DNA of 64,000 bases, taken from the NCBI GenBank assembly GCA_963835085.1, contig CAWIED010000005.1, positions 4,072 through 68,071 on the forward strand, written 5' to 3'. This document shows, piece after piece, positions 53,553-62,274 of this stretch; positions within the stretch are counted from its first letter, which is position 1; the number at the start of each line of letters is the position of its first letter. The notes beneath the pieces are model-generated. The model saw only the letters and a program-made list of their open reading frames with translations, ran no database searches and was not told the origin of the DNA. Source of the stretch: JBDIAG01 sp963835085 (GTDB lineage Bacteria > Actinomycetota > Actinomycetes > Actinomycetales > CAWJMD01). Position numbers and translations under genes: made by a program.

Positions 53553-54048
53553 AGGTGGGGCTCCGCTCTGTCGGGTGGGCAAAGGGGTGGGACGGTGGCT
53601 ACGCAGACGCCGCGGGCCGGGCAGACTCGGGCAGCGCGGCCCATCTACCTCGTGGGTTCTGCACGCGGACGTCGGCCTCGACCGGTGGCGTCGACGACCT
53701 CATCGGGTGACGTCCTTGTCGCGGGCCTGCGACAGCCCCCGCAACCGCGTTTTGGGCTTCTTAGGCGGCAAGTCGCTCCGGCGCGTTGCTCCCAGGTCAC
53801 CCTTGTTGGCCGAAAACGTAATGGACGACCGACTCGATGTGCCATCCGGGTGACGCCGCCGGATACGCTGCGCGCTCGATTCAGGGCGCACGCCACCCGT
53901 CTGACCTGCACGTTTTGGGCACTATGTGGCGTGGCTCACATCTCGTGCGATCCCTTGATGTCGTGCCGGCCCACGCCTCGTTGTCCTGCCGGGCCACGCC
54001 TTACCAGGGGGTCCGCCCAAGCCTCGGGGATCGGGTACCCTCGTCTGC
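53553..54048. other. Gene-free stretch upstream of the glycan operon
   Basis: About 500 bases with no credible gene. It should contain the promoter of the minus-strand glycosyltransferase operon and that of tRNA-Ser. Two TTTTGGGC-containing stretches (about 53749 and 53912) recur, but I see no clear operator or riboswitch. Confidence 0.4.
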
Positions 54049-54133
54049 GGAGGATTCGCCTAGTGGCCTAGGGCGCACGCTTGGAAAGCGTGTTGGGGGA
54101 AACCCCTCACGGGTTCAAATCCCGTATCCTCCG
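54049..54133 (+). tRNA. tRNA-Ser (anticodon GGA)
   Basis: 85 nt with the long variable arm expected of class II tRNAs (TTGGGGGAAACCCCT region). Acceptor GGAGGAT pairs with ATCCTCC. Anticodon stem CACGC/GCGTG encloses TTGGAAA, giving GGA. CCA is encoded right after the discriminator (54134-54136). Confidence 0.96.
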
Positions 54134-54149
54134 CCAGCGTGTTCACGTG

Positions 54150-54187
54150 AGAACCCCGTCCCAGCCGTGAGGTCACGGCGGGGTTCT
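54150..54187 (+). terminator. Intrinsic terminator after tRNA-Ser
   Basis: AGAACCCCG pairs with CGGGGTTCT, with an inner CCGTGA/TCACGG helix, followed by TGCG. A strong hairpin 16 bases after the tRNA. Confidence 0.8.
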
Positions 54188-54388
54188 TGCGTAGCCGACG
54201 TCCCAAGCTGGCAGGGCCGAGACCGGCGCCGGCGTTCCACCCGGACTCACCGGCAGATGCCCGTCTCAGCAGGACCTTCGCCTCAACTCAGCGCAACTCC
54301 AGCCGCTGGCAAGCAGGAGAACTCATTGCAGGGCTAAATTGCTCACGGATCGGACGCGATTCGACCAGAGACTCCGAAGGGAACGGTG

Positions 54389-55552
54389 ATGGACTTGCTC
54401 GACGGCGGCCGGGTGGTCATTGTCGGTGGCGGCATCATCGGCATCTCGATCGCTTACCACCTCAGTGCACGCGGATACCATGACGTGACCGTCCTGGAGC
54501 GGAACCTCGTCGGCGAGGGCGCCACAGCCCGAGCCACAGGTGGAATTCGGCAGCAGTTCTCGTCCCAGGTGAACGTTGACCTCTCGCACCGGTCGATCCC
54601 CTTCTGGGAGACCTTCGAGGAACGCACGGGTTCGCCGCTGGATTTCCGGCGGCACGGCTATCTCTTCCTGATCGCGGACGCCGCCCAGCATGAGTCGTTC
54701 CGGCGGAACGCCGCAATGCAGCGCAAACTCGGAGTCGACGTCCAAGAGCTGCGGCCGGACGAGATCGCTGAGGTGTTCCCCACCACGCGGGTGGACGACC
54801 TGGTCGGTGCAACCTATACGCCCGCAGACGGCTCGGCTTCGCCGTCCGATGCCGTTGCCGGTCTGCTACGCGCAGCTCGAGCCAGCGGCGTCGAGGTCCG
54901 GCAGCACACGCATTTCGTCGGCCTGGACGCGTCCGGGGACGGCGCGGTACGCGCAGTCCTGACCTCGGACGGGCCCATCGAGGCTGAGCGGGTGATCGTC
55001 GCGGCCGGCCCGCAGGCTCGAACCGTCGGTCGACAGTGCGGGGTAGACATTCCAGTGTTCCCGCACTCTCGACAGGCATTCGCCACCGCGCCTCTGGCCG
55101 CAATCGACCCGCGCTATCCGCTTACCGTCGACATGGCCACCGGCGCGTACGTGCATCCGGAAGCCAGTGGCGGCACCGCAGTGATCGGAGGCAACGACCG
55201 TGATGCGCCTAGTAGCGAGGTCGCCACGGTCGACTGGTCGCGGGTGACCTCGCTCGCCGAGGCGATCACCGGACGGTTCCCCGCGCTCGCCGACCTGGAG
55301 ATCTCCAACGGCTGGGCGGGCCTGCGCGAGATGACCCCGGACGATCACGCCATTGTGGGCCCCGTTCAGGATCGACCCGGGCTCTGGGTCGCCGCCGGAT
55401 TCTCAGGGCATGGCTTCATGCAGGCGCCCGCGGTTGGCGAGGCTCTCACCCGCTGGTTCCTCGACGGTGACCCCGGGTTGGATGTGACGACACTCGCGCT
55501 GTCCCGCTTCTCGGCCACCACCACTCCGGAGCCGGAGACCACCGTCTTTTGA
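54389..55552 (+). CDS. FAD-dependent amine/amino-acid oxidoreductase (DAO family)
   Basis: 387 residues from ATG, GAAGGGA seven bases upstream. Dinucleotide fold VVIVGGGIIGISIAYHL (about 9-25), GEGATARATGGIRQQFS (about 45-61) as in sarcosine-oxidase-beta-type enzymes, and the C-terminal GWAGLREMTPDDHAIVGP (about 310-327). It likely oxidises a secondary amine or amino acid. The MFS transporter 33 bases downstream probably imports the substrate. The pair stands between tRNA-Ser and envelope glycan genes that seem to belong together. Confidence 0.88.
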   Translation: MDLLDGGRVVIVGGGIIGISIAYHLSARGYHDVTVLERNLVGEGATARATGGIRQQFSSQVNVDLSHRSIPFWETFEERTGSPLDFRRHGYLFLIADAAQHESFRRNAAMQRKLGVDVQELRPDEIAEVFPTTRVDDLVGATYTPADGSASPSDAVAGLLRAARASGVEVRQHTHFVGLDASGDGAVRAVLTSDGPIEAERVIVAAGPQARTVGRQCGVDIPVFPHSRQAFATAPLAAIDPRYPLTVDMATGAYVHPEASGGTAVIGGNDRDAPSSEVATVDWSRVTSLAEAITGRFPALADLEISNGWAGLREMTPDDHAIVGPVQDRPGLWVAAGFSGHGFMQAPAVGEALTRWFLDGDPGLDVTTLALSRFSATTTPEPETTVF

Positions 55553-55585
55553 CCCTCGCACCCACCGACAGAGGAAGTTCCGCGC

Positions 55586-56947
55586 ATGTCATCCGTGGCC
55601 CGCTACACCATCGACGATGCACCCCCCACCGGATTCCACTATCGGCTTGCACTGTTCACCGGCGGCGGCAAGTTCATCGACGGCTACACGCTCGGGGTGC
55701 TGACGGTCGCTCTTGCCGTCCTCCCCAAGGGCTTCGGGATGACGCCCCTCTATTCCGGGTTGGTGGGATCGGCCGCGCTGTTCGGTCTCTTCCTGGGTAG
55801 CGCCTTCATCGGGCCGCTCGCCGACCGCATCGGCCGCAAGCGGCTGTACACAGCCGACCTGGTCATGTTCCTGGTCGCGGCGCTCGCGCAGTTCTTCGTC
55901 CAGAACGCGCTCCAGCTGTTCCTGATCCGGCTCGCACTCGGCATCGCGATCGGTATCGACTACGCGGTTGCGCCGACCTATCTCTCGGAGATGCTGCCGA
56001 AGAAGCTCCGGGCGCCGCTGCTGGGGAGTCTGGCAGCGATCTGGCGACTGGGCTTCCTCGCCTCCATCATCGTCGGATACTTCCTGAGCGGCATCGGTCC
56101 GGATGCCTGGAAATGGATTCTTGTGACGAGCGCCGTCCCGACGGCCATCGTCATGCTGCTGCGCCTAGGCGCTCCGGAGTCACCGCGCTGGCTTGTCCGC
56201 CAGGGTCGCGACGCGGAGGCCGAGGCGATCGTCAAGAAGTACATCAACCCCGAGGCCGGCATTCACGACCTGGTGGAGACGGTCGGCCATGAGCAAGGTC
56301 ATAAACACAGCACAGCCGAGTCGATGCGCCAGCTGTTCGGTTCGCAATGGCGTGCACGCACGCTTTTCGCGGGATTCTTCTGGATCGCACAGGCCACCCC
56401 GCAGACCGCGATCTTCACCTTCCTGCCGGCGCTATTCACCGCCCTCGGCATGTCTAGCGGGCTCACACCGACGCTGATCCAGAACGTCTTCTTCGCCGTC
56501 GGCGGCGTAGTCGGGATCTTCATCGTGAATCTGGTGAGCCGTCGCAGGCTGCTGATCTCGACCTTCTGGTTGATGGCCATTTCGGTGCTGGCGCTTGTGC
56601 TGCTGCCCAAGCCTGGCGCTGTCGTGGTGGTGACCTGCCTGTGCGTCTACGCGTTCATCGAGGCCATCGCCGGCAACCTGCAGTTCGTCTATCCGAGCGA
56701 ACTCTTCCCCACCTCGCTGCGGGCCGCCGGGGTCGGAATGGCGGCTGCGATGAGCCGGATCGGGGCAGCCTTCGGCACGTTCGTCCTGCCGCTGATTCTT
56801 GCCACCTATGGCGTGCGGGCGGTGATGGCCGGCACGGTGTGTCTGCTGGTTCTGGGAGCTCTCGTGTCACAGCGGGTCGCCCCCGAGACGGCCAACGCCG
56901 GCCTCCAGGAAGAGCCGACCCGCGAGTCGGAGCCCAGCGCGCACTGA
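55586..56947 (+). CDS. MFS transporter (sugar/organic-acid porter type)
   Basis: 453 residues, 12 membrane segments. Motif A is GPLADRIGRKRLY (about 74-86); GIDYAVAPTYLSEMLPKKLR (about 125-144) is typical of the SP/aromatic-acid symporter branch; VYPSELFPTSLRAAGVG (about 368) is the C-terminal counterpart. Co-transcribed with the FAD oxidoreductase, so it probably takes up that enzyme's substrate. Substrate unknown. Confidence 0.9.
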   Translation: MSSVARYTIDDAPPTGFHYRLALFTGGGKFIDGYTLGVLTVALAVLPKGFGMTPLYSGLVGSAALFGLFLGSAFIGPLADRIGRKRLYTADLVMFLVAALAQFFVQNALQLFLIRLALGIAIGIDYAVAPTYLSEMLPKKLRAPLLGSLAAIWRLGFLASIIVGYFLSGIGPDAWKWILVTSAVPTAIVMLLRLGAPESPRWLVRQGRDAEAEAIVKKYINPEAGIHDLVETVGHEQGHKHSTAESMRQLFGSQWRARTLFAGFFWIAQATPQTAIFTFLPALFTALGMSSGLTPTLIQNVFFAVGGVVGIFIVNLVSRRRLLISTFWLMAISVLALVLLPKPGAVVVVTCLCVYAFIEAIAGNLQFVYPSELFPTSLRAAGVGMAAAMSRIGAAFGTFVLPLILATYGVRAVMAGTVCLLVLGALVSQRVAPETANAGLQEEPTRESEPSAH

Positions 56948-56964
56948 GGGCGCGCCGAACACCC

Positions 56965-57966
56965 TCAGCCGGTAGGTGGTTGCTCGTCCGCCGTGCCCGG
57001 CCCCTTGATGAGCGCGGCTGCCACGAGCGCGAGCAGCACATCGGCCAGCGTCATCAGCACCCGCGAGAGCAGCGCGAGGGCGATGGCATCGGCATGGGAG
57101 GCCTGACCGCGTAGCAGCGCAACCAGCACCGCCTCGCGCGGGCCGACGCCCGCCGGGGCGAAGATCACGAGCAGCCCCACCACCCACGCCAGCGCGAACG
57201 CTCCGCTGGAGCGCACCACAGACACAGCTCCTCCGGCCAGGCCCTGGGCCAGCAGAAACAGGCCGACGCCGTACCAGGCCCAGGCAGCGAACAGCAGCAG
57301 GTGCCCCTTCCAGTCGCCGTGGCCGAGCGTCACCCGCCAGGCCGGACGAATCCGCGCCAACAGGCTGAACAGCAGCCGCAGTGTGCCGGGCCAGAGCCCC
57401 ACGACCGCCAGCAGCAGCGGCAGGGCCAGCCACATCGGCCCGCCGCTGAGGGCTAGGCATACCCCGCTGACGATCGAGCCGGTGATCACGTTGGAATACA
57501 GGAACAGTGCGGTGGTCAGGGGAAACGTCATGGCCGGGACGCCGAAACGGCGGCCGGCGGCCGCCTGCGCCAGGAACGGCCAGACTGCCCCCGGGACGTA
57601 CTTGCCGGCTTGCGTCACGAAGAACAACCGGGCTGCGGCGGTCACCGGTAGCCGGGTGCCGAGCGTCGCCGCCCAGCAGCGCCAGCCCAGGGCGGTGCAG
57701 ATCACGCCGATGGCTGTGCAGACGAACGACCCCGCCAACTGCCAGCCGTCCACTCGCGACAGTGCCGCCGCCACCTCGTCGCGCTGCCCGGCGATCGACC
57801 AGGCCGCCCAGCACACCGCCACCACGAGGCTGACGATGGCGATGGGCCTGCGCCAGTGCGTCCAGCCTCCGCTCACTCCGCGATCGGGCCGCCCGGACGA
57901 GTCCTGTTCCCCCGAATGCCTACCCGACGAAGGCTTGCCCGCACCAGGCTGGGCCGGGCCGGTCAC
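56965..57966 (-). CDS. LPG-synthase-TM-like (UPF0104) integral membrane protein
   Basis: 333 residues. After a hydrophilic N-terminus (about 1-40) come seven or eight membrane segments. FVTQAGKYVPGAVWPFLAQA (about 115-134) and APAGVGPREAVLVALL (about 268) are hallmarks of the family that includes the membrane part of lysylphosphatidylglycerol synthases and glycolipid flippase-like proteins. No synthase domain is attached. The start overlaps the stop of the upstream gene (ATGA). Confidence 0.88.
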   Translation of the reverse strand: MTGPAQPGAGKPSSGRHSGEQDSSGRPDRGVSGGWTHWRRPIAIVSLVVAVCWAAWSIAGQRDEVAAALSRVDGWQLAGSFVCTAIGVICTALGWRCWAATLGTRLPVTAAARLFFVTQAGKYVPGAVWPFLAQAAAGRRFGVPAMTFPLTTALFLYSNVITGSIVSGVCLALSGGPMWLALPLLLAVVGLWPGTLRLLFSLLARIRPAWRVTLGHGDWKGHLLLFAAWAWYGVGLFLLAQGLAGGAVSVVRSSGAFALAWVVGLLVIFAPAGVGPREAVLVALLRGQASHADAIALALLSRVLMTLADVLLALVAAALIKGPGTADEQPPTG

Positions 57967-60155
57967 GATCCCGCCGGTGCCAGCGTGATGGCCGTCAGGC
58001 CGACACCCAGGGCACGCGGCGCCGGCGCATCGGGGATGAACACCGGGTCTGGTGAGGTGAGCACCAGCACCACGCGTCCGTCGACGACATCGCTGGGCTG
58101 CAGGGTCACGGTGACGTCGATCGGGTCGGTGGAGAAGTAGTTCTGCTGGGTGAGCTCCCGCTTCTCGGTGCTCACGATCAGCGTCTTCTTCTGCCCGTGC
58201 GGATCGAACCGGGAAGCCGACAGGGTGAGGTTCACCGGCCGGTTGCGGAGCTGGTCGGGCAGGTCGAAAGCCACATAGGCCGTGTCGCCGCTCGACCAGG
58301 CGAACATCTGGTCGATGGAGTCAAAGCCGTACAGATACGTGCGCGCATTGGGGTTCTGGGTGGACAACACGGTGCGTCCGACGGGCAAGGTGAGCTGCAG
58401 CTGTACCAGGTCCATGTCCGCATTGATCTGCTGCCGCGAGACCACGTTGCCACGGGCGGGCTGACCGTGCGCCACCAGGAAGTACGAGCCCACCGGAGCC
58501 GTGCCCCAGCCTGCGAAGTTGAGCCCGATCACCTGCGCGCTGGGTGCCGTTACCTCGGCGATGCCGTCCCACTGGACGTGATTCGTGTCGATGTTCACCG
58601 CGGGAAGCGCCTTGAGAACCGCGCTGTCGCGCAGCTCGTTGACCCCGGCCGGTACAGCGAACACCGAGCTCGTCGTCAGGTAGGTGAAGACCAGCGCGGT
58701 GATGGCGCAGTAACCGGCCGCCAGGCTCAGCCAACGTGCCAACACACCCGTCGAGGCCAGGATCCAGCCGAGCACGAAGGGCCCCAGCAGCACGATCAGC
58801 CCGGCCATCCATTTATGCGTCTGATACGAGATGGCCCCGTAACGATCGAACAGGATGGCCGCCATGGCCACGAAGATGACGCCGGCCACGAGCACCGTGC
58901 AGGTCTCGCGGCGAGCACGCAGGCCCCGGCGGTACCAGCCGATCCACAGCAACACCAGCACCAGGCCCCAGAACGGCAGATCGTCGAGCGAGGTGTCGGC
59001 GGGGTCGAACCGCTGCAGCCCGAGGAAGGCGAGCGGGCTGGCGAGGGGCATGTTGAAGAACGAGTCGACCAGCACCTGCCCCCGGATCGACCACAGGTAT
59101 TCCGAGACCAGCGGCGCCGTCAGTACGAAGCCCACCGCCCCCACCACCCCGGCCAATGCCAGCTGGCGACGAGGCGGGCACTGCACACGATTGGCGAGCA
59201 CGGCCGCCATCGCCAACAGCACAGGTCCCAGACCGCCCACGAGCGAGACGTTGCACCCCACCAGACCGGCGCCCACGACCCCGGTTGCCGCCGCCAGCCC
59301 GAAGGCCACGCCGTACGTGCCCGCTCGGGCCAAGCCCACCAGGCACGCCATCAGCGCCGCGCCACAGGCCATCACCGCCAACTGGCCAGGCTGCGCGTCG
59401 TACACCCGTGACAGCGGCACGGACGACCAGGCGGCCGGCAGCACCGCACAGCTGGCCGCCAGCATCCCCAGCCCGAAGACGGTACGCAGTGTCGCGATCA
59501 GGGCACCCGCCGAGATGGCCAGGAAGATGAGCATGAGCAGGGCCAGCTGCTGGTCGGGGAGCACGCGCGAGACGGTCTGCACCATCACCATGAAGGCCGT
59601 CACCATCGGCTTCTCGTTGAGGGCTCGCGCCTCCAGCAGGTAACCGTGCGTGCCCGGGTGCGCGGCACGGAAGTTCGGCCCCTCGCCTGCGAGCCCCCGC
59701 CACACCTCGGCGGAGGCTGCGTAGGACGGAAAGTCGGCCATGCCGTTGGTGAAGAACTGGCGGGCGTATCCGCTGACGGGTGCCAGGACGCCTACCGCCG
59801 CCAGCAGGCCCACCACGTCACCACGGCTGACCAGCCACGGCCCGAGTCGGCGCATACCGCCCGCGAGCCCACCGCCACCTGGCGGGCGCACAGTGCCGAT
59901 CACCACCACCACAGCGCAGATCAACCCCAGCCCCACGATGGTGGGCCGCAGCGCGCGGGCGAAGACGAACGAATACGTCACCACCACCATGGTCACCGCC
60001 AGCCCAATCCCTGCCGTGACCGACAACGACCCGGGTAGCTGGTTGCGCCGATCTGCTGCCACGCGCACCGCCAGGCCCACCAGTGCGATGAACAGGCCCA
60101 CGGGAATTGCGGAGATCAGTAGTTGCAGCATGCCGATCACAGACCACGACAGCAC
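57963..60155 (-). CDS. Large polytopic membrane protein of the glycan cluster
   Basis: 730 residues, 13-14 membrane segments in the first 530, then an extracellular-type beta-rich domain (about 540-730; LRNRPVNLTLSASRFDPHGQ, VRVTLQPSDVV-like segments). No strong family match from reading. The plan, many helices plus a soluble C-terminal domain between a UPF0104 protein and a Dpm-type transferase, resembles GT-C-type enzymes, but no catalytic acidic loop is certain. Function inferred from neighbours only. Confidence 0.75.
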   Translation of the reverse strand: MLSWSVIGMLQLLISAIPVGLFIALVGLAVRVAADRRNQLPGSLSVTAGIGLAVTMVVVTYSFVFARALRPTIVGLGLICAVVVVIGTVRPPGGGGLAGGMRRLGPWLVSRGDVVGLLAAVGVLAPVSGYARQFFTNGMADFPSYAASAEVWRGLAGEGPNFRAAHPGTHGYLLEARALNEKPMVTAFMVMVQTVSRVLPDQQLALLMLIFLAISAGALIATLRTVFGLGMLAASCAVLPAAWSSVPLSRVYDAQPGQLAVMACGAALMACLVGLARAGTYGVAFGLAAATGVVGAGLVGCNVSLVGGLGPVLLAMAAVLANRVQCPPRRQLALAGVVGAVGFVLTAPLVSEYLWSIRGQVLVDSFFNMPLASPLAFLGLQRFDPADTSLDDLPFWGLVLVLLWIGWYRRGLRARRETCTVLVAGVIFVAMAAILFDRYGAISYQTHKWMAGLIVLLGPFVLGWILASTGVLARWLSLAAGYCAITALVFTYLTTSSVFAVPAGVNELRDSAVLKALPAVNIDTNHVQWDGIAEVTAPSAQVIGLNFAGWGTAPVGSYFLVAHGQPARGNVVSRQQINADMDLVQLQLTLPVGRTVLSTQNPNARTYLYGFDSIDQMFAWSSGDTAYVAFDLPDQLRNRPVNLTLSASRFDPHGQKKTLIVSTEKRELTQQNYFSTDPIDVTVTLQPSDVVDGRVVLVLTSPDPVFIPDAPAPRALGVGLTAITLAPAGS

Positions 60156-60225
60156 CGCTCACACCACCCTTCTCAGGCCAGTAACCAGCCCGTCGTGTGG
60201 CCGCCGATCGGCGCGGACCACGCGC

Positions 60226-61179
60226 TCAGCCCTCCTGGATACGACGCTGCTCCCCCGCTGAGAGATTGCGATTGCTGGCGTACACCAGCAGCTCGGCCAG
60301 CAACCCGAAGAGCAGCAGCTGCAGCCCTGCGAGCACCAACAGGATGCCAGCCTGCAACAGCGGACGATCTCCGATGCTGACGCCCCCGAAGTGAACCCCG
60401 ATCAGGTACAGCAGAATCAGCCCACCCAGGGCGGACAGGCCGAAGCCCACCCCGCCGAACAGGTGCAGCGGCCGGCCCTCGTAGTTCAACAGGAACCGCA
60501 CGGTGATGAGATCGAGAAACCCCCGCCAGAACCGGGACGGCCCGTACTTGCTCGACCCGAACTGACGCGGGTGGTGCGGCACGGCCACATCGGCGAGTCG
60601 GTAGCCCGACCAGAAGGCGATCACCGTGATGTAGCGGTGCAGCTCGCCGTACATCATCGGTTCCAGATCGAGAGCCACCGCGCGACGGAAGGCTTTGAAA
60701 CCCGAGTTGTGGTCTGAGCCCGGGGCGCCGCCCACCCAGGTGGTGACCCGGTTGTAGAGCGTGGAGGTCACCCGCTTGATGAACCGGTCGCGGCGCACCA
60801 CGCGGGCACCGGTCACCAGGTCTTTGCCAGCGGCGATCTCGGCCAGCAGGGCAGGCAGTGCCGTCGGGTCGTCCTGACCGTCGGCGTCCATCATGACGAT
60901 GACCTCGGCGCCGCCGTCGACAGCGGTGCGGAATCCACGCTGCAGCGCCCGGGCCTTGCCACGGTTGCGGCCCATATGCTCGACCAGAAGACTGGGATAT
61001 CGCTCACGCAGGCCGGCCAACACCTCCCGAGTGCCGTCGTTCGACCCGTCGTCGACGACGACGAGTCGGCCCTGTGCGTCGACCTTGAGCAACTCCGTCA
61101 CGATCTGCGGCACGAACTCCTGAAGGCTTTCAGCCTCGTTGAAGGCAGGTACCACGATCCAGACCGGCAAGACTTGCAA
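60226..61179 (-). CDS. Dolichyl-phosphate-mannose-synthase-like GT2
   Basis: 317 residues from TTG (LQVLPVWIVVPAFNEAESLQ); chosen because AGGAGGG lies five bases upstream, whereas the longer ATG frame (from 61239) covers a palindrome and has no ribosome site. GT2 motifs: VVDDGSNDGTREVL (about 40), MMDADGQDDPTALP (about 95; metal Asp), DHNSGFKAFRRAV. Two C-terminal membrane helices (about 232-300). Makes a polyprenyl-phosphate sugar donor, likely for the adjacent membrane enzymes. Confidence 0.9.
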   Translation of the reverse strand: MQVLPVWIVVPAFNEAESLQEFVPQIVTELLKVDAQGRLVVVDDGSNDGTREVLAGLRERYPSLLVEHMGRNRGKARALQRGFRTAVDGGAEVIVMMDADGQDDPTALPALLAEIAAGKDLVTGARVVRRDRFIKRVTSTLYNRVTTWVGGAPGSDHNSGFKAFRRAVALDLEPMMYGELHRYITVIAFWSGYRLADVAVPHHPRQFGSSKYGPSRFWRGFLDLITVRFLLNYEGRPLHLFGGVGFGLSALGGLILLYLIGVHFGGVSIGDRPLLQAGILLVLAGLQLLLFGLLAELLVYASNRNLSAGEQRRIQEG

Positions 61180-61219
61180 TTGCGCCCTCCTGGTGGACGT
61201 CCCGAGGTGGCATTCCGTA

Positions 61220-61241
61220 GGTTGACCCGAACGGGTCAACC
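61220..61241. promoter_or_regulatory. Perfect 22-bp palindrome
   Basis: Two 10-bp arms, GGTTGACCCG and CGGGTCAACC, separated by two bases, 40 bases upstream of the GT2 start and between it and the divergent GGDEF gene. Looks like a dimer-binding operator; the regulator is unknown. Confidence 0.6.
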
Positions 61242-61401
61242 GACAAGTGCGACCGCCACCCTAGCGGCCCCGGCTGGGGCGCCGACAACGTAGCGGGCCA
61301 CGCTTCACCCTAGGGGGCAAGATCTCACCGGGGATTCAATTTCGCCGGTCGACGCGACGATGAGACTCAATTGACACGACGGCGAGGAGAGGGGGATTCG
61401 G

Positions 61402-62250
61402 ATGGACACATCCGACCTCGACCGTGACCTGCCCGCGGGTCTCGCCGATCTGTTCGACGACGTGGAGTTCACCCCCGCGCAACGTCGCATCAACGAACTC
61501 ACCGAACGCCTCGGTGTGCCCGGAGCGGCCGCACTGTTCGTGGTCTTCTCGATCGTGTCGTCGGAGTCCGTCACGCTCGTGATCAGCCAGTTCGTCAAGA
61601 CGGGGTGGATGACCCACGCGATGACCATCGCCATCCCCGCACTGGTCACGCCGCCCGTGGCCTTCTTCCTGGCCAGGCTCGTGCGCACAGCGCAGCGGCT
61701 GCGCGAACGCAGCCTGAGGGTGGCTGCGGCGTATCGGGAACTGGCATTGCAAGACCAACTCACCGGGTTGCTCAACCGGCGCGGCCTGTTCGCGGCGATC
61801 GACGCTCTCAACCCGAGTGCTGGGGTGCTGCTCGGCGTCGCAGACCTCGACAGCTTCAAAAGTATCAACGACTGTTACGGGCACGAGGTCGGCGATCTGG
61901 CACTGATCGCCGTATCGCGCGAACTGGTTGCCCTCGCGGGACCCAGCGGCAAAGTGGCGCGCACCGGCGGGGATGAGTTCGTCCTCGCGCGGTGCGAGGA
62001 CGACGCGGCAGACACTCCACCCGGCAGCACCCCCAACCGGTTGCAAGTACCGGTAACCCCCGACCTCGCCGTCCAGGTCAGCCTCGGCTGGCAGCGATTG
62101 TCCGGCCGCGACATCGACCACGCCCTCGGGCTGGCCGACCGGAACATGTATCGCTCCAAACAGCAGACGCCGAGTGCCTCGCCCTTGCTCTGCACCCAGG
62201 CCAGTTGTCTGTACCGCACCACGGCGGCCTCCAGCCCCGATGACGTGTAG
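61402..62250 (+). CDS. Membrane-associated GGDEF diguanylate cyclase
   Basis: 282 residues. Two membrane segments (about 40-58 and 68-92), then a GGDEF domain: DQLTGLLNRRGLFAAI (about 117-132), VADLDSFKSINDCYGHEVGD, and the active-site loop RTGGDEFVLAR (about 193-203). The A-site matches GGDEF, so it should make cyclic di-GMP. The domain is shorter than usual between about 205 and 225. No I-site RxxD five residues before GGDEF is seen. Adjacent to glycan genes. Confidence 0.88.
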   Translation: MDTSDLDRDLPAGLADLFDDVEFTPAQRRINELTERLGVPGAAALFVVFSIVSSESVTLVISQFVKTGWMTHAMTIAIPALVTPPVAFFLARLVRTAQRLRERSLRVAAAYRELALQDQLTGLLNRRGLFAAIDALNPSAGVLLGVADLDSFKSINDCYGHEVGDLALIAVSRELVALAGPSGKVARTGGDEFVLARCEDDAADTPPGSTPNRLQVPVTPDLAVQVSLGWQRLSGRDIDHALGLADRNMYRSKQQTPSASPLLCTQASCLYRTTAASSPDDV

Positions 62251-62274
62251 CACGGCAAGGTCTCGCTGACATTT

